Positions 36,211 through 43,871 of a stretch of 64,000 nucleotides of DNA are shown piece by piece (position 1 is the stretch's first letter; each line of letters starts with the position of its first letter). The notes beneath the pieces were generated by a model that saw only the letters and a list, made by a program, of their open reading frames with translations, had not been told where the DNA came from and searched no databases. This DNA comes from Paraburkholderia ginsengisoli NBRC 100965 (GTDB lineage Bacteria > Pseudomonadota > Gammaproteobacteria > Burkholderiales > Burkholderiaceae), in assembly GCF_000739735.1 (NCBI RefSeq), contig NZ_BBJF01000011.1, positions 186,001 to 250,000 on the forward strand, given 5' to 3'. The position numbers and the translations under genes were made by a program.

Positions 36211-36969
36211 ATGCGGTTGACAGGTAAAACGGCCATCGTCACGGGTGGCGGCTCGGGTTTCGGCGAAGGCATCGCGAAGACCTACGCGCGCGAAGGCGCG
36301 AACGTGGTGGTCAACGATCTGAACGGCGCGGCCGCCGAACGTGTGGCGAGCGAAATCGCGCTGGCTGGCGGCAAGGCCATCGCGGTGGCGGGCAACGTCG
36401 CGCAGCAGGACGACTGGCGCAAACTGCGCGAGGCCGCGCTCGAAGACTTCGGCAGCGTGCAGATCGTCGTCAACAATGCGGGGACCACACATCGCAACAA
36501 GCCGGTGCTCGAAGTGACCGAAGCCGAGTTCGATCGCGTGTACGCGGTGAACGTCAAAAGCATCTACTGGAGCGTGCAGGAGTTCGTGCCGTATTTCCGC
36601 GAGCAAGGCGGCGGCGGCTTCATCAACATCGCGTCGACGGCGGGTGTGCGGCCGAGGCCGGGGCTCGTCTGGTACAACGGCAGCAAGGGCGCGGTGATTA
36701 TCGCGAGCAAGTCGCTGGCGGTCGAACTCGGCCCGGACCGGATTCGCGTGAACTGCGTGAATCCGGTGATCGGCGAAACGGCGCTGCTCTCCGAGTTCAT
36801 GGGCGTCGAAGATACGCCGCAAAACCGGCAGCGTTTTCTGGCGGGCATTCCGCTTGGACGCTTCTCGACGCCGCAGGATATCGCCAATGCCGCGCTGTAT
36901 CTGGCGTCGGATGAGGCGGAGTTCATCACCGGCGTGTGCCTCGAAGTGGACGGCGGGCGCTGCGTATAA
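36211..36969 (+). CDS. SDR-family oxidoreductase
   Basis: 252 residues. Classical short-chain dehydrogenase: cofactor motif TGGGSGFGEGIA, NNAG at about 89-92, catalytic Ser in INIASTAG, Tyr154 and Lys158 in WYNGSKGA, and the C-terminal EVDGG. The Asp in VVVNDLNG suggests NAD preference. ATG 36211 follows CGGAGA. The frame is open far upstream through the aldehyde dehydrogenase gene, but that part is antisense-free shadow and not a fusion. Probably acts in the same pathway as the preceding dehydrogenase. Confidence 0.93.
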   Translation: MRLTGKTAIVTGGGSGFGEGIAKTYAREGANVVVNDLNGAAAERVASEIALAGGKAIAVAGNVAQQDDWRKLREAALEDFGSVQIVVNNAGTTHRNKPVLEVTEAEFDRVYAVNVKSIYWSVQEFVPYFREQGGGGFINIASTAGVRPRPGLVWYNGSKGAVIIASKSLAVELGPDRIRVNCVNPVIGETALLSEFMGVEDTPQNRQRFLAGIPLGRFSTPQDIANAALYLASDEAEFITGVCLEVDGGRCV

Positions 36970-37164
36970 CGGCGCGGCTGGCTCGACGTAACGGGCGCAA
37001 CGACCACACCCGGTAACCGCGCCCACCCGCGCAGCCTGCTCACGCGCGGCTGCGCGGGCGTCAGTGTTTTCCCCCGGTATTGATTCGTCATGCAAAGCAC
37101 CGGGCGCGGCTAGAATCGGTTCCAGTTGTCAGCACTTCAATTCCACAAGAAAAGAGGAGACATC

Positions 37165-38481
37165 ATGGCTAGTCCCGCAAATCCGCTTCAGCACCCCGGC
37201 GCAGGGGCGCCGTCCACCTTCGAAGAGGCCACCTACCGGAAGGTCACCTGGCGGCTCGCGCCGCTTCTGATGCTGTGCTACGTGGTCGCGTATCTGGACC
37301 GCGTGAACGTCGGCTTCGCCAAGTTACAGATGACGAGCGACCTCGGCCTGAGCGATGCGGTGTACGGCTTCGGCGCGGGGATTTTCTTCCTCGGCTATTT
37401 CATCTTCGAAATTCCGAGCAACGTGATCCTGCACAAGGTGGGCGCGCGCGTGTGGATTGCGCGGATCATGGTGTCGTGGGGCATCATTTCGATGCTGACG
37501 ATGTTCGTCACCACGCCGACCATGTTCTACGTGATGCGCTTTCTGCTCGGGCTCGCCGAGGCGGGGTTCTTTCCTGGGATCATCCTGTACCTCACCTACT
37601 GGTATCCGTCGCATCGGCGCGGGCGCATGACCACCTGGTTCATGACGGCGATCGCGCTGTCGGGGGTGATCGGCGGGCCGGTGTCGGGTTATATCCTGAA
37701 GACCTTTAACGGCATGAACGGCTGGCATGGCTGGCAGTGGCTGTTTCTGCTCGAAGGGATTCCGTCGGTGATCGTCGGGGTCATGGTGTTTGTGATGCTG
37801 GACGATCGCATCTCGAAGGCCAAGTGGCTGACGAAGGAAGAACAGCAGTTGCTCGAGCGGCAAGTGTCGGCGGAAGAAGCGACCAAGCATGACATGCCGA
37901 TTCGTCAGGTGCTCACGAATGGGCGTGTGTTGATGTTCAGCCTCACGTACTTTTCGTTCGTGATGGGCTTGTATGGGGTGAGCTTCTGGTTGCCGACGAT
38001 TATTAAGGCGACCGGCGTGACTGATGCGTTCATGATCGGGTTGTTGTCGGCGATTCCGTTTGCGGCGGCTGTTGTCGCGATGGTCTTTGTTGCGCGCAGT
38101 GCGGACAAGCAACGCGAGCGGAGGTGGCATATTGCGTTGCCGGCGTTTGCGGGGGCTGTTGGACTGGTGCTTTCTGTTGTTTGGGCGCATAACACCGTGC
38201 TGGCGATGGCGTCGCTTACTCTCGCTACGATGGGGATTCTTACTACCCTGCCGCTGTTCTGGAGTTTGCCTACGGCGATTCTTGCGGGGACCGGGGCGGC
38301 GGCTGGGATTGCGATGATTAATTCGATTGGCAACCTCGCCGGGTTTCTTAGCCCTTATGCGGTGGGGTGGTTGAAGCAGGCTACTCAGGCTAATGATTCG
38401 GGGATGTATATGCTGGCGGCGTTTATGATTCTTGGGGGGCTGTTGGCGATTAGTGTGCCGGCGAGGATGGTTAATAAGTGA
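37165..38481 (+). CDS. MFS transporter, anion:cation symporter (ACS) family
   Basis: 438 residues, 12 predicted helices. ACS-type blocks are clear: AYLDRVNVGFAKLQM in helix 1, FFLGYFIFEIPSNVILHKVG, GLAEAGFFPGIILYLTYWYP and the WQWLFLLEGIPSV segment. The family carries organic acids such as aromatic carboxylates, hexuronates and tartrate in with protons. Good ribosome-binding site (AGAGGAGA) before ATG 37165. It follows the aldehyde dehydrogenase and SDR genes. From about 38040 codon use shifts to more T-ending and GGG codons. Bases 37800-38081 recur as a partial copy at 40552-40833. Confidence 0.93.
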   Translation: MASPANPLQHPGAGAPSTFEEATYRKVTWRLAPLLMLCYVVAYLDRVNVGFAKLQMTSDLGLSDAVYGFGAGIFFLGYFIFEIPSNVILHKVGARVWIARIMVSWGIISMLTMFVTTPTMFYVMRFLLGLAEAGFFPGIILYLTYWYPSHRRGRMTTWFMTAIALSGVIGGPVSGYILKTFNGMNGWHGWQWLFLLEGIPSVIVGVMVFVMLDDRISKAKWLTKEEQQLLERQVSAEEATKHDMPIRQVLTNGRVLMFSLTYFSFVMGLYGVSFWLPTIIKATGVTDAFMIGLLSAIPFAAAVVAMVFVARSADKQRERRWHIALPAFAGAVGLVLSVVWAHNTVLAMASLTLATMGILTTLPLFWSLPTAILAGTGAAAGIAMINSIGNLAGFLSPYAVGWLKQATQANDSGMYMLAAFMILGGLLAISVPARMVNK

Positions 38482-38798
38482 GGACAGCTCTCTGACGCGA
38501 GGCCTTGGCGGAGAGTTGCCGCCTGGGCCTTGCGTTGATGCGGGGGTGAATTCGCATGGAGTTTAGTGCTGATCGTCAACGATGACGAAATCAGCCAAGC
38601 GTGACGGTTCATAGAATCGCCGCAAGCGAAATGCTCACATTCAACCAATACGTCGCTAAAGCGTCAGACACTTGACCCAAGACGTATTCAGTACAAACAC
38701 TGGAAAGGTCACACTCATTTCAGAAACATCCGATTTTCCGGAGCAGGACGTCTGCGTACGCTGAATCGCCAAATTTCTGATATCGAGCGGAGACTTGA
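38482..38798. other. Left flank of the accessory module
   Basis: 317 bases between the MFS gene and the first PAAR gene. No gene, terminator hairpin or transposon end could be recognised. Composition turns distinctly less G/C-rich from about 38560. Confidence 0.4.
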
Positions 38799-39176
38799 AT
38801 GCCAACCAGTAGCCATTCTGAATATCTGTTCGCCACGGTCGGCTCACTTACCGGGGGTGGTGGACGCGTTACCCGCGTTTCTAGCTGCGCAGCCTTTGAC
38901 AACAAGAACCTTGCCGTCGTCGGCGATATCGTGACGTATGAAGATGGGACAGAAGCGACGATCATCGACGGCGCTGGCTTCGCGGCGATGTGGAGCAACA
39001 AGCCATTCGCACTCGTTGGCTCGCGCTTGAGTAACGGCGACAGAATCATCTCCTCACCTCAGGATTCTTTCGGCATCACAGTCCGGACCGGGGAGGATAT
39101 TCCCGGCCTTTTCGATCCCTCGTATGTACCGCCGCAGCAGATTGACGACAACTGCGGGGATGACGGACGTGCGTAA
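38799..39176 (+). CDS. PAAR-like protein, first of two (type VI secretion spike cargo)
   Basis: 125 residues. Repeated short beta segments with Gly and Asp turns (GSLTGGGGRVTRVSS, LAVVGDIVTYEDGTEATIIDG, ALVGSRLSNGDRIISSP) match the PAAR fold that caps the VgrG spike of type VI secretion systems. The last ~25 residues are a Pro/Asp-rich tail. Its 3' end overlaps the second PAAR gene by 17 bases. No T6SS structural genes are nearby, so this is an orphan cargo module. Codon use is less G/C-rich than in core genes. Confidence 0.78.
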   Translation: MPTSSHSEYLFATVGSLTGGGGRVTRVSSCAAFDNKNLAVVGDIVTYEDGTEATIIDGAGFAAMWSNKPFALVGSRLSNGDRIISSPQDSFGITVRTGEDIPGLFDPSYVPPQQIDDNCGDDGRA

Positions 39177-39720
39177 GGCAGCGATACGACATGGCGATCC
39201 GACTACAACACACGGATTTGTCCTCGCCTATTCCTCGACGATCTATGACGACAACAAGAACGTTGCACTAAGCGGAGACGAGGCGACGTGCGGCAACTGC
39301 AAGGGCACGTTTCAGATATTCGGCACAGGGGAAGGAATGTCCGAAAAGGGGCGAGTCGTCGTAGTCGACGGCGATCTTGTACTTTGCCCTTGCAACCAGA
39401 ATCGCGTGATCGTCGGCAACAATCCCGGCATCTTTCTCCAGTGCGACGATGGCCAATCTAGCAGTACACCCATTCGCGCAGCCGTCATGGTCGCCGCCTC
39501 ATCGTCAACGGTTTCAGCGTATGACGAACAGGTATGCGCCACCGCGCTGGACACCCTACTCGCTGGTTACCCGTATTACATTGAAACCGCAGATGGGCGT
39601 ATCGAGTCCGGCCGGATCGACGCATGCGGCCAGTTGCCACGTATTTTCACTGGCAACAACTCGGACAGCTACACCGTCTTTTGGGGCGACGAAGCCCTCG
39701 CAAAACAGTTTGGAGTTTGA
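39160..39720 (+). CDS. PAAR-domain protein, second of two, with C-terminal extension
   Basis: 186 residues from ATG 39160. The first ~95 residues are PAAR-like (RKAAIRHGDPTTTHGFVL, NVALSGDEATCGNC, GRVVVVDGDLVLCPC, NRVIVGNNPGIFLQ) with paired Cys residues. The C-terminal ~80 residues (YDEQVCATALDTLLAGYPYY, then SYTVFWGDEALAKQFGV) match nothing I recognise and may be an adaptor that binds the effector encoded next. The overlap with the first PAAR gene and the 3-base gap to the amidase gene indicate one transcript. Confidence 0.8.
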   Translation: MTDVRKAAIRHGDPTTTHGFVLAYSSTIYDDNKNVALSGDEATCGNCKGTFQIFGTGEGMSEKGRVVVVDGDLVLCPCNQNRVIVGNNPGIFLQCDDGQSSSTPIRAAVMVAASSSTVSAYDEQVCATALDTLLAGYPYYIETADGRIESGRIDACGQLPRIFTGNNSDSYTVFWGDEALAKQFGV

Positions 39721-39723
39721 GTT

Positions 39724-40311
39724 GTGCCGAACGCAAAAACCGTGGTTAGAACCAACTCGACGCCGAACTCCATCAAACAGGTTCAGTTAAGTGCAGTGAC
39801 ATTCCAGCAACTGTGGAACGACTACCCATCACGCGACCCTTACGACAATCCAGACTACCCAGATCAATGCGCTATTCGTATGAGCGTGACCTTCCATCGT
39901 GCTGGCGTTGAGATGAAGTCGTTTTCGTCAAAGCTGGTCAAGCCGCTCGGAGGACAGGCCAGCATCGGGCGTATCCTTCTCGAAGGAAACGTAACGGCGA
40001 CGCGAGCCAATGAGCTTGGCGAGTGGCTGAAGCTACAGCCTATCGCCGGCATCGGCAAACCCGAGAACATTTCCGGGACCAACTGGGTATCCATGGTCAA
40101 AGGTCGCACTGGCATCATAATGTTTGACGGCTATTGGGCGCGCGACGGCGAGACAAGTGGCAACACGAGCGGCGGCCACATCGATCTATGGAACGGCGAG
40201 AAGCTGACGGGCCTGGGCACAGGGTTGAGAGTTACCTGGAACATTGTGATCCCCGGTATCTGGTCAGATTTCCGAAAATCAAAAACGATTCTTTTCTTTC
40301 CCGTGAAATGA
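39724..40311 (+). CDS. tae4: Type VI secretion amidase effector, Tae4 family
   Basis: 195 residues starting at GTG 39724. Tae4 enzymes cut the gamma-D-glutamyl-meso-diaminopimelate bond in peptidoglycan of target bacteria. The catalytic Cys49 lies in DQCAIRMSV and His152 in GGHIDLWNG, and GRTGIIMFDGYW precedes it as in known Tae4 proteins (compare the NACPIRMS and GHVTLWNG blocks of Salmonella Tae4). No signal peptide, as expected for T6SS delivery by the PAAR proteins encoded upstream. Its stop overlaps the start of a small membrane protein gene, the place where an immunity gene belongs. Confidence 0.9.
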   Translation: MPNAKTVVRTNSTPNSIKQVQLSAVTFQQLWNDYPSRDPYDNPDYPDQCAIRMSVTFHRAGVEMKSFSSKLVKPLGGQASIGRILLEGNVTATRANELGEWLKLQPIAGIGKPENISGTNWVSMVKGRTGIIMFDGYWARDGETSGNTSGGHIDLWNGEKLTGLGTGLRVTWNIVIPGIWSDFRKSKTILFFPVK

Positions 40312-40544
40312 AACTAATGAGGATCGTCGTTGGAATCATAGCTGGGGCAGTCTTGGGTACTGCCGTTGCGTGGTTTGGCCTGTATCTGTTCGGTGTAATC
40401 GTGTTGCATGGCAAAGGGAGTTTATTCGACGCGTCCCGCTCGGCAGAAACCACCTTCTTTGTTATCTGGGTTGCATTGACTGTTGCCTTCGCAATTTTGG
40501 GCGGATATGCAGGGTACGCGAATGACGGCCGGAAAGCGAACTAG
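40308..40544 (+). CDS. 78-aa two-helix membrane protein, candidate Tae4 immunity or partner protein
   Basis: Start ATG 40308 overlaps the tae4 stop (ATGA), implying coupled translation. The protein is almost only two membrane helices (IVVGIIAGAVLGTAVAWFGL and FFVIWVALTVAFAILGGYAG) joined by a short loop with HGKGSLFDASRSAET. Known Tai4 immunity proteins are soluble periplasmic proteins of about 110-120 residues with a signal peptide; this is not one. Position suggests immunity, sequence does not confirm it. Confidence 0.7.
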   Translation: MKLMRIVVGIIAGAVLGTAVAWFGLYLFGVIVLHGKGSLFDASRSAETTFFVIWVALTVAFAILGGYAGYANDGRKAN

Positions 40545-40551
40545 ACGGTAA

Positions 40552-40833
40552 GGATGATCGGATTGCGAACGCGAAGTGGCTGACGAAGGAAGAGCAGCAG
40601 TTGCTCGAGCGGCAAGTGTCGGCGGAAGAAGCGACCAAGCATGACATGCCGATTCGTCAGGTGCTCACGAATGGGCGTGTGTTGATGTTCAGTCTCACCT
40701 ACTTTTCGTTCGTGATGGGCTTGTATGGGGTGAGCTTCTGGTTGCCAACGATTATTAAGGCGACCGGCGTGACCGATGCGTTCATGATCGGGCTGTTGTC
40801 GGCGATTCCGTTTGCGGCGGCGGTGGTGGCGAT
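40552..40833 (+). pseudogene. Partial duplicate of the upstream MFS transporter gene
   Basis: 282 bases align without gaps to 37800-38081 of the ACS-family MFS gene (about residues 213-306), with about 15 mismatches by eye, i.e. near 95% identity. Both ends are abrupt; the frame stays open and runs into unrelated sequence (ending VVAINPSTIGLI). It has lost both halves of the transporter, so it cannot be functional. The copy begins eight bases after the small membrane gene and thus brackets the PAAR-tae4 module with the intact gene. Confidence 0.92.
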
Positions 40834-40921
40834 CAATCCATCGACAATTGGACTGATATGATCACGTTTATACGGGCAAGCGATCAAACTACATTTCACC
40901 CCACCTTTTTTGTCAGCCACA

Positions 40922-41704
40922 ATGCCAACAATGTTGTCTGCATTTTATAGTCCCGCCAGCAAATGGTTAAACGACAACCAAGGCGTTGTCAGCGTAGCAA
41001 TCTTTGCAATAACTGTTGCTTTCGCTTGGGCAAGCGGAATTTTTTCAGCGTTGCGCAGAAGACCTCAGTTCAAGCTACATCTACTTGAAGGTCCGACATT
41101 TTGCTGCACATACCCCGTTGGTAAAAAACACGGGAATTTTGATGTTCACCGGACAGGGATCGCCCTATATCTGTCGTTGTCCAACGTGGGCTCAGCGCCA
41201 TCGAGTTTGGCGAATATCTCAGTTGCGTATCATTGGCATCTTCACCCGTTTAGCGTTCAATGGTTGAAGTATTCAGTGGGCTGGTTCTGGCTAACGAGTC
41301 AGACGGCTGCGCTCGATGCTTTTCAAGTAAAAATTGGTGAGAACATCAAGGTCTACCCTTTTCTCACGCAGAGGAATTTTCTTTCCCCCGCAAATCCTGA
41401 GACATACCTCGAAGTAGGACAGGCATCAAACGGTGTGGTCTATTTTGAGCAGACTGATAGTTGGGGTGGATGCTTGCCCTCCGTGCGTAATGGGCTTGTT
41501 CGTATCAAGGTGAGCATTCAGGACGTCTTTGGCGGGCGGCATACGAAAAGATTTGTCATTCCGGCGGTAACCGTAGCAGCGGCCCGCAAATACAATCCTT
41601 CTTTCGGCAAGACTCTGGCGGAGCTACGCAGCGAAAAACTGCCTTTTGACACGGAGGCGATTCCCGAAGACCTGCCCCTCGCTAACGACTGTACACGTTC
41701 GTAG
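40922..41704 (+). CDS. Membrane-anchored protein of unknown function
   Basis: About 260 residues from ATG 40922 (41 bases could be trimmed with ATG 40931). One N-terminal membrane helix (VVSVAIFAITVAFAWASGIF) follows a short cytoplasmic or periplasmic lead and is followed by RRRP, giving an N-out or hairpin anchor. The remainder is predicted beta-rich (GIALYLSLSNVGSAPSSLANISV, GLVRIKVSIQDVFGG) and could be an Ig-like fold. No recognised domain. G+C is clearly lower than in core genes. No good ribosome-binding site is visible. Confidence 0.65.
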   Translation: MPTMLSAFYSPASKWLNDNQGVVSVAIFAITVAFAWASGIFSALRRRPQFKLHLLEGPTFCCTYPVGKKHGNFDVHRTGIALYLSLSNVGSAPSSLANISVAYHWHLHPFSVQWLKYSVGWFWLTSQTAALDAFQVKIGENIKVYPFLTQRNFLSPANPETYLEVGQASNGVVYFEQTDSWGGCLPSVRNGLVRIKVSIQDVFGGRHTKRFVIPAVTVAAARKYNPSFGKTLAELRSEKLPFDTEAIPEDLPLANDCTRS

Positions 41705-41977
41705 GATCTTGGAAGCAGTCATTGCCACTGTGAGCTCAGCAGAATGGAAGTTGACGATCGCCGATCTCCGCTCGCAATTCTTGGTGACCAAGCATTCGCC
41801 GTGAGCATAGCTCTGGACCCGATTCATTACTGCAACGTTCGTACATCCGAATCGCTTTTACGGTCGCGTTGCTACTCCACCATCCAATACCTTACCGTAG
41901 TAACAGCATTGCCGCCTAATTGCTGAGGTTAGGAACGTTGGCTATTTTGGCACGGCGGGCGGACCAGAAATCGCCCG

Positions 41978-43852
41978 TCACGTGCTAGTCCTCACCTTAA
42001 CTTCATCCGGCGAATCTGCACGCGAAGCGTTCCACCAGGACAGGAAGACCAAGCGAAATCCGAACCACCACGCATAAATTGAGTAGGCTGACTGACACGC
42101 ATTCTCGTCAAGCAGTCCATGCGCGAGTTCATTCCGGAGATTAGGACCAAAAGCATCACAAAACAGTGCTCGCAACTCAAAAGCAAGATCCTTCCCAAAA
42201 ACTTTCGCAGCGTCATCCATCTCCATCAAGGTGCTCATCCCGTTCTCGTGCTCGATGCCGTCCCTGTCCAAGTTTGTCGTTTTTGCTCCGGCCTGCTTGA
42301 GGTGCACACGAACCATGTGCTCAATCTGCGGTATCAGGATGTGCAGAGCCGACACAAAGTCCCCATCGTAGCCGGCAACGAGAGCCTTTCCGAACAGGTG
42401 TGCACGGTCTTTCGGGACGATAGGAGATCCGCTCGCAACGCCAACGAAATCGACTTCTTGAAGACGATGCTCCAAAAGCAGAATTTCGCGTGCGGGCAGG
42501 ATGCTTCCCTGAACCAAGAGGCCAACTATAGTGCTGTAGCGCTGCACCATTTCGGCCCGGATTGCGATTTCGTCACTCTCCGTCGGATCCCCGTTCGAAC
42601 TCATGGGCGGCCGTTTGGCGATCACGCGCCCGTCAGGACTCACCATTGAGGAACTCGCTAAACGACGAAATAGAGACTGCTGCATCGTCTCTATGGCATT
42701 TTTTCGCAGATGATCCACATTCGCGCCACGGTGCAGGCTCGCAAATGCTATCAGCGCATCGACTACTGACTTGCCCTTGACGGAATTCCGCGCACTTTCC
42801 ACTATCTCTGAGATGTCTATACTGGGGCTGCTGATGACGCTCATCTCACCCATCGCCAATTCACCAGAGTAGTTCAGAAGCGAGCGAAGCTCAACAATGC
42901 GCTCGTCTACATTGAGTGCCTGCCGATCTGATCTCGGAATCGTTCGATAGATCTGGATGGCGTTCTCATAGAAGCTTGATGCCACTATATGACTCCGACT
43001 CTCGGATGCGAGTCTGGCTGTGGCTTCCTTCACCCAACTCTCAGCCGAAAACGCGGTCATTTCGGCAGCTTTTGCGCGGTTCGAAATCGCTTTGTACCAT
43101 TCTGCAGCGCTTTTGAAGTAGTCGCGGGCCCGATGCAAATTACCTTCACCGTCGGAATCTCGCGCAAGAACCTCCAACCTTTCAGCAATTTCAGCCCGAC
43201 GCGTCCGCGCCAAGCCATTCGACTTCAACAGTTCTGCCAGCCATAGCGCAAAAAAACCTTTCTCCAGCGTCGCTGCCGTGAATGCTTTCAGGATAGCGGT
43301 CTCCATTTCCGCCAGTTCCCTTTCTGCCCCTCCTTTCAGTAGTTGTGCGAGACTCAGCGCGCGCTGCCATCCCTCTCGGCCGCCAAGCAACCATGTATCG
43401 ACATTCAGTGACACGGCGCGATAGGCATTAATGGCTAAGAAAGCGATAGCCGAATTTTTCGGGCGCTGCCGCAACCAGACAAGATCGGCTAGACGCGCTT
43501 TCAGCCAGACATCATCTACCGTCGCCAGATTCTCCGCGAACAGGGCAATGTCTGCATCTGTCAGGTCATCCGGGATTGCTGACCGTCGGTCGGGCATCAC
43601 CATGAAAGGCTTGAATGGTTCATTGTGACTCCGCGGGGACAGCATCATGGAGCAAGCGTCTGCCAGCAACCACAGCACCTTGCCGTGGGCTTTACGCCCG
43701 TCTTCGATAGCCGCACGCGCCGCTGTCGAGAATGCGGTCCAGATGCCCTGATATCCCTTACCCGAACAATCGACCAACACCTCCTTCCACCCGGAATTTT
43801 CAAAATCGCCGCTCGTCACAACGAGATCTACATCGTAGCGTTGATTTGTCAT
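41978..43852 (-). CDS. DUF4209-like protein with C-terminal HEPN-type RNxxxH motif
   Basis: About 624 residues from ATG 43852 (a GTG at 43864 would add four). The long N-terminal and middle parts are helical. The C-terminal ~130 residues (DRAHLFGKALVAGYDGDFVS, ILIPQIEHMVRVHLKQAG, then NLRNELAHGLLD) resemble DUF4209, and RNELAH (about 573-578) fits the R-x4-6-H motif of HEPN ribonuclease domains. HEPN proteins are common toxins or defence effectors, so RNA cleavage is plausible but unproven. It lies seven to nineteen bases downstream of a membrane protein gene on the same strand; the two form an operon. Confidence 0.85.
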   Translation of the reverse strand: MTNQRYDVDLVVTSGDFENSGWKEVLVDCSGKGYQGIWTAFSTAARAAIEDGRKAHGKVLWLLADACSMMLSPRSHNEPFKPFMVMPDRRSAIPDDLTDADIALFAENLATVDDVWLKARLADLVWLRQRPKNSAIAFLAINAYRAVSLNVDTWLLGGREGWQRALSLAQLLKGGAERELAEMETAILKAFTAATLEKGFFALWLAELLKSNGLARTRRAEIAERLEVLARDSDGEGNLHRARDYFKSAAEWYKAISNRAKAAEMTAFSAESWVKEATARLASESRSHIVASSFYENAIQIYRTIPRSDRQALNVDERIVELRSLLNYSGELAMGEMSVISSPSIDISEIVESARNSVKGKSVVDALIAFASLHRGANVDHLRKNAIETMQQSLFRRLASSSMVSPDGRVIAKRPPMSSNGDPTESDEIAIRAEMVQRYSTIVGLLVQGSILPAREILLLEHRLQEVDFVGVASGSPIVPKDRAHLFGKALVAGYDGDFVSALHILIPQIEHMVRVHLKQAGAKTTNLDRDGIEHENGMSTLMEMDDAAKVFGKDLAFELRALFCDAFGPNLRNELAHGLLDENACQSAYSIYAWWFGFRLVFLSWWNASRADSPDEVKVRTST

Positions 43853-43871
43853 TGATTCGTTCACTTGTTAT

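Noticed and set aside
34438..36969. 843-codon open frame that seems to fuse a long N-terminal part to the SDR dehydrogenase
   Set aside because: Its first ~590 codons are out of frame with the clearly conserved aldehyde dehydrogenase; only the part from ATG 36211 is an SDR protein.
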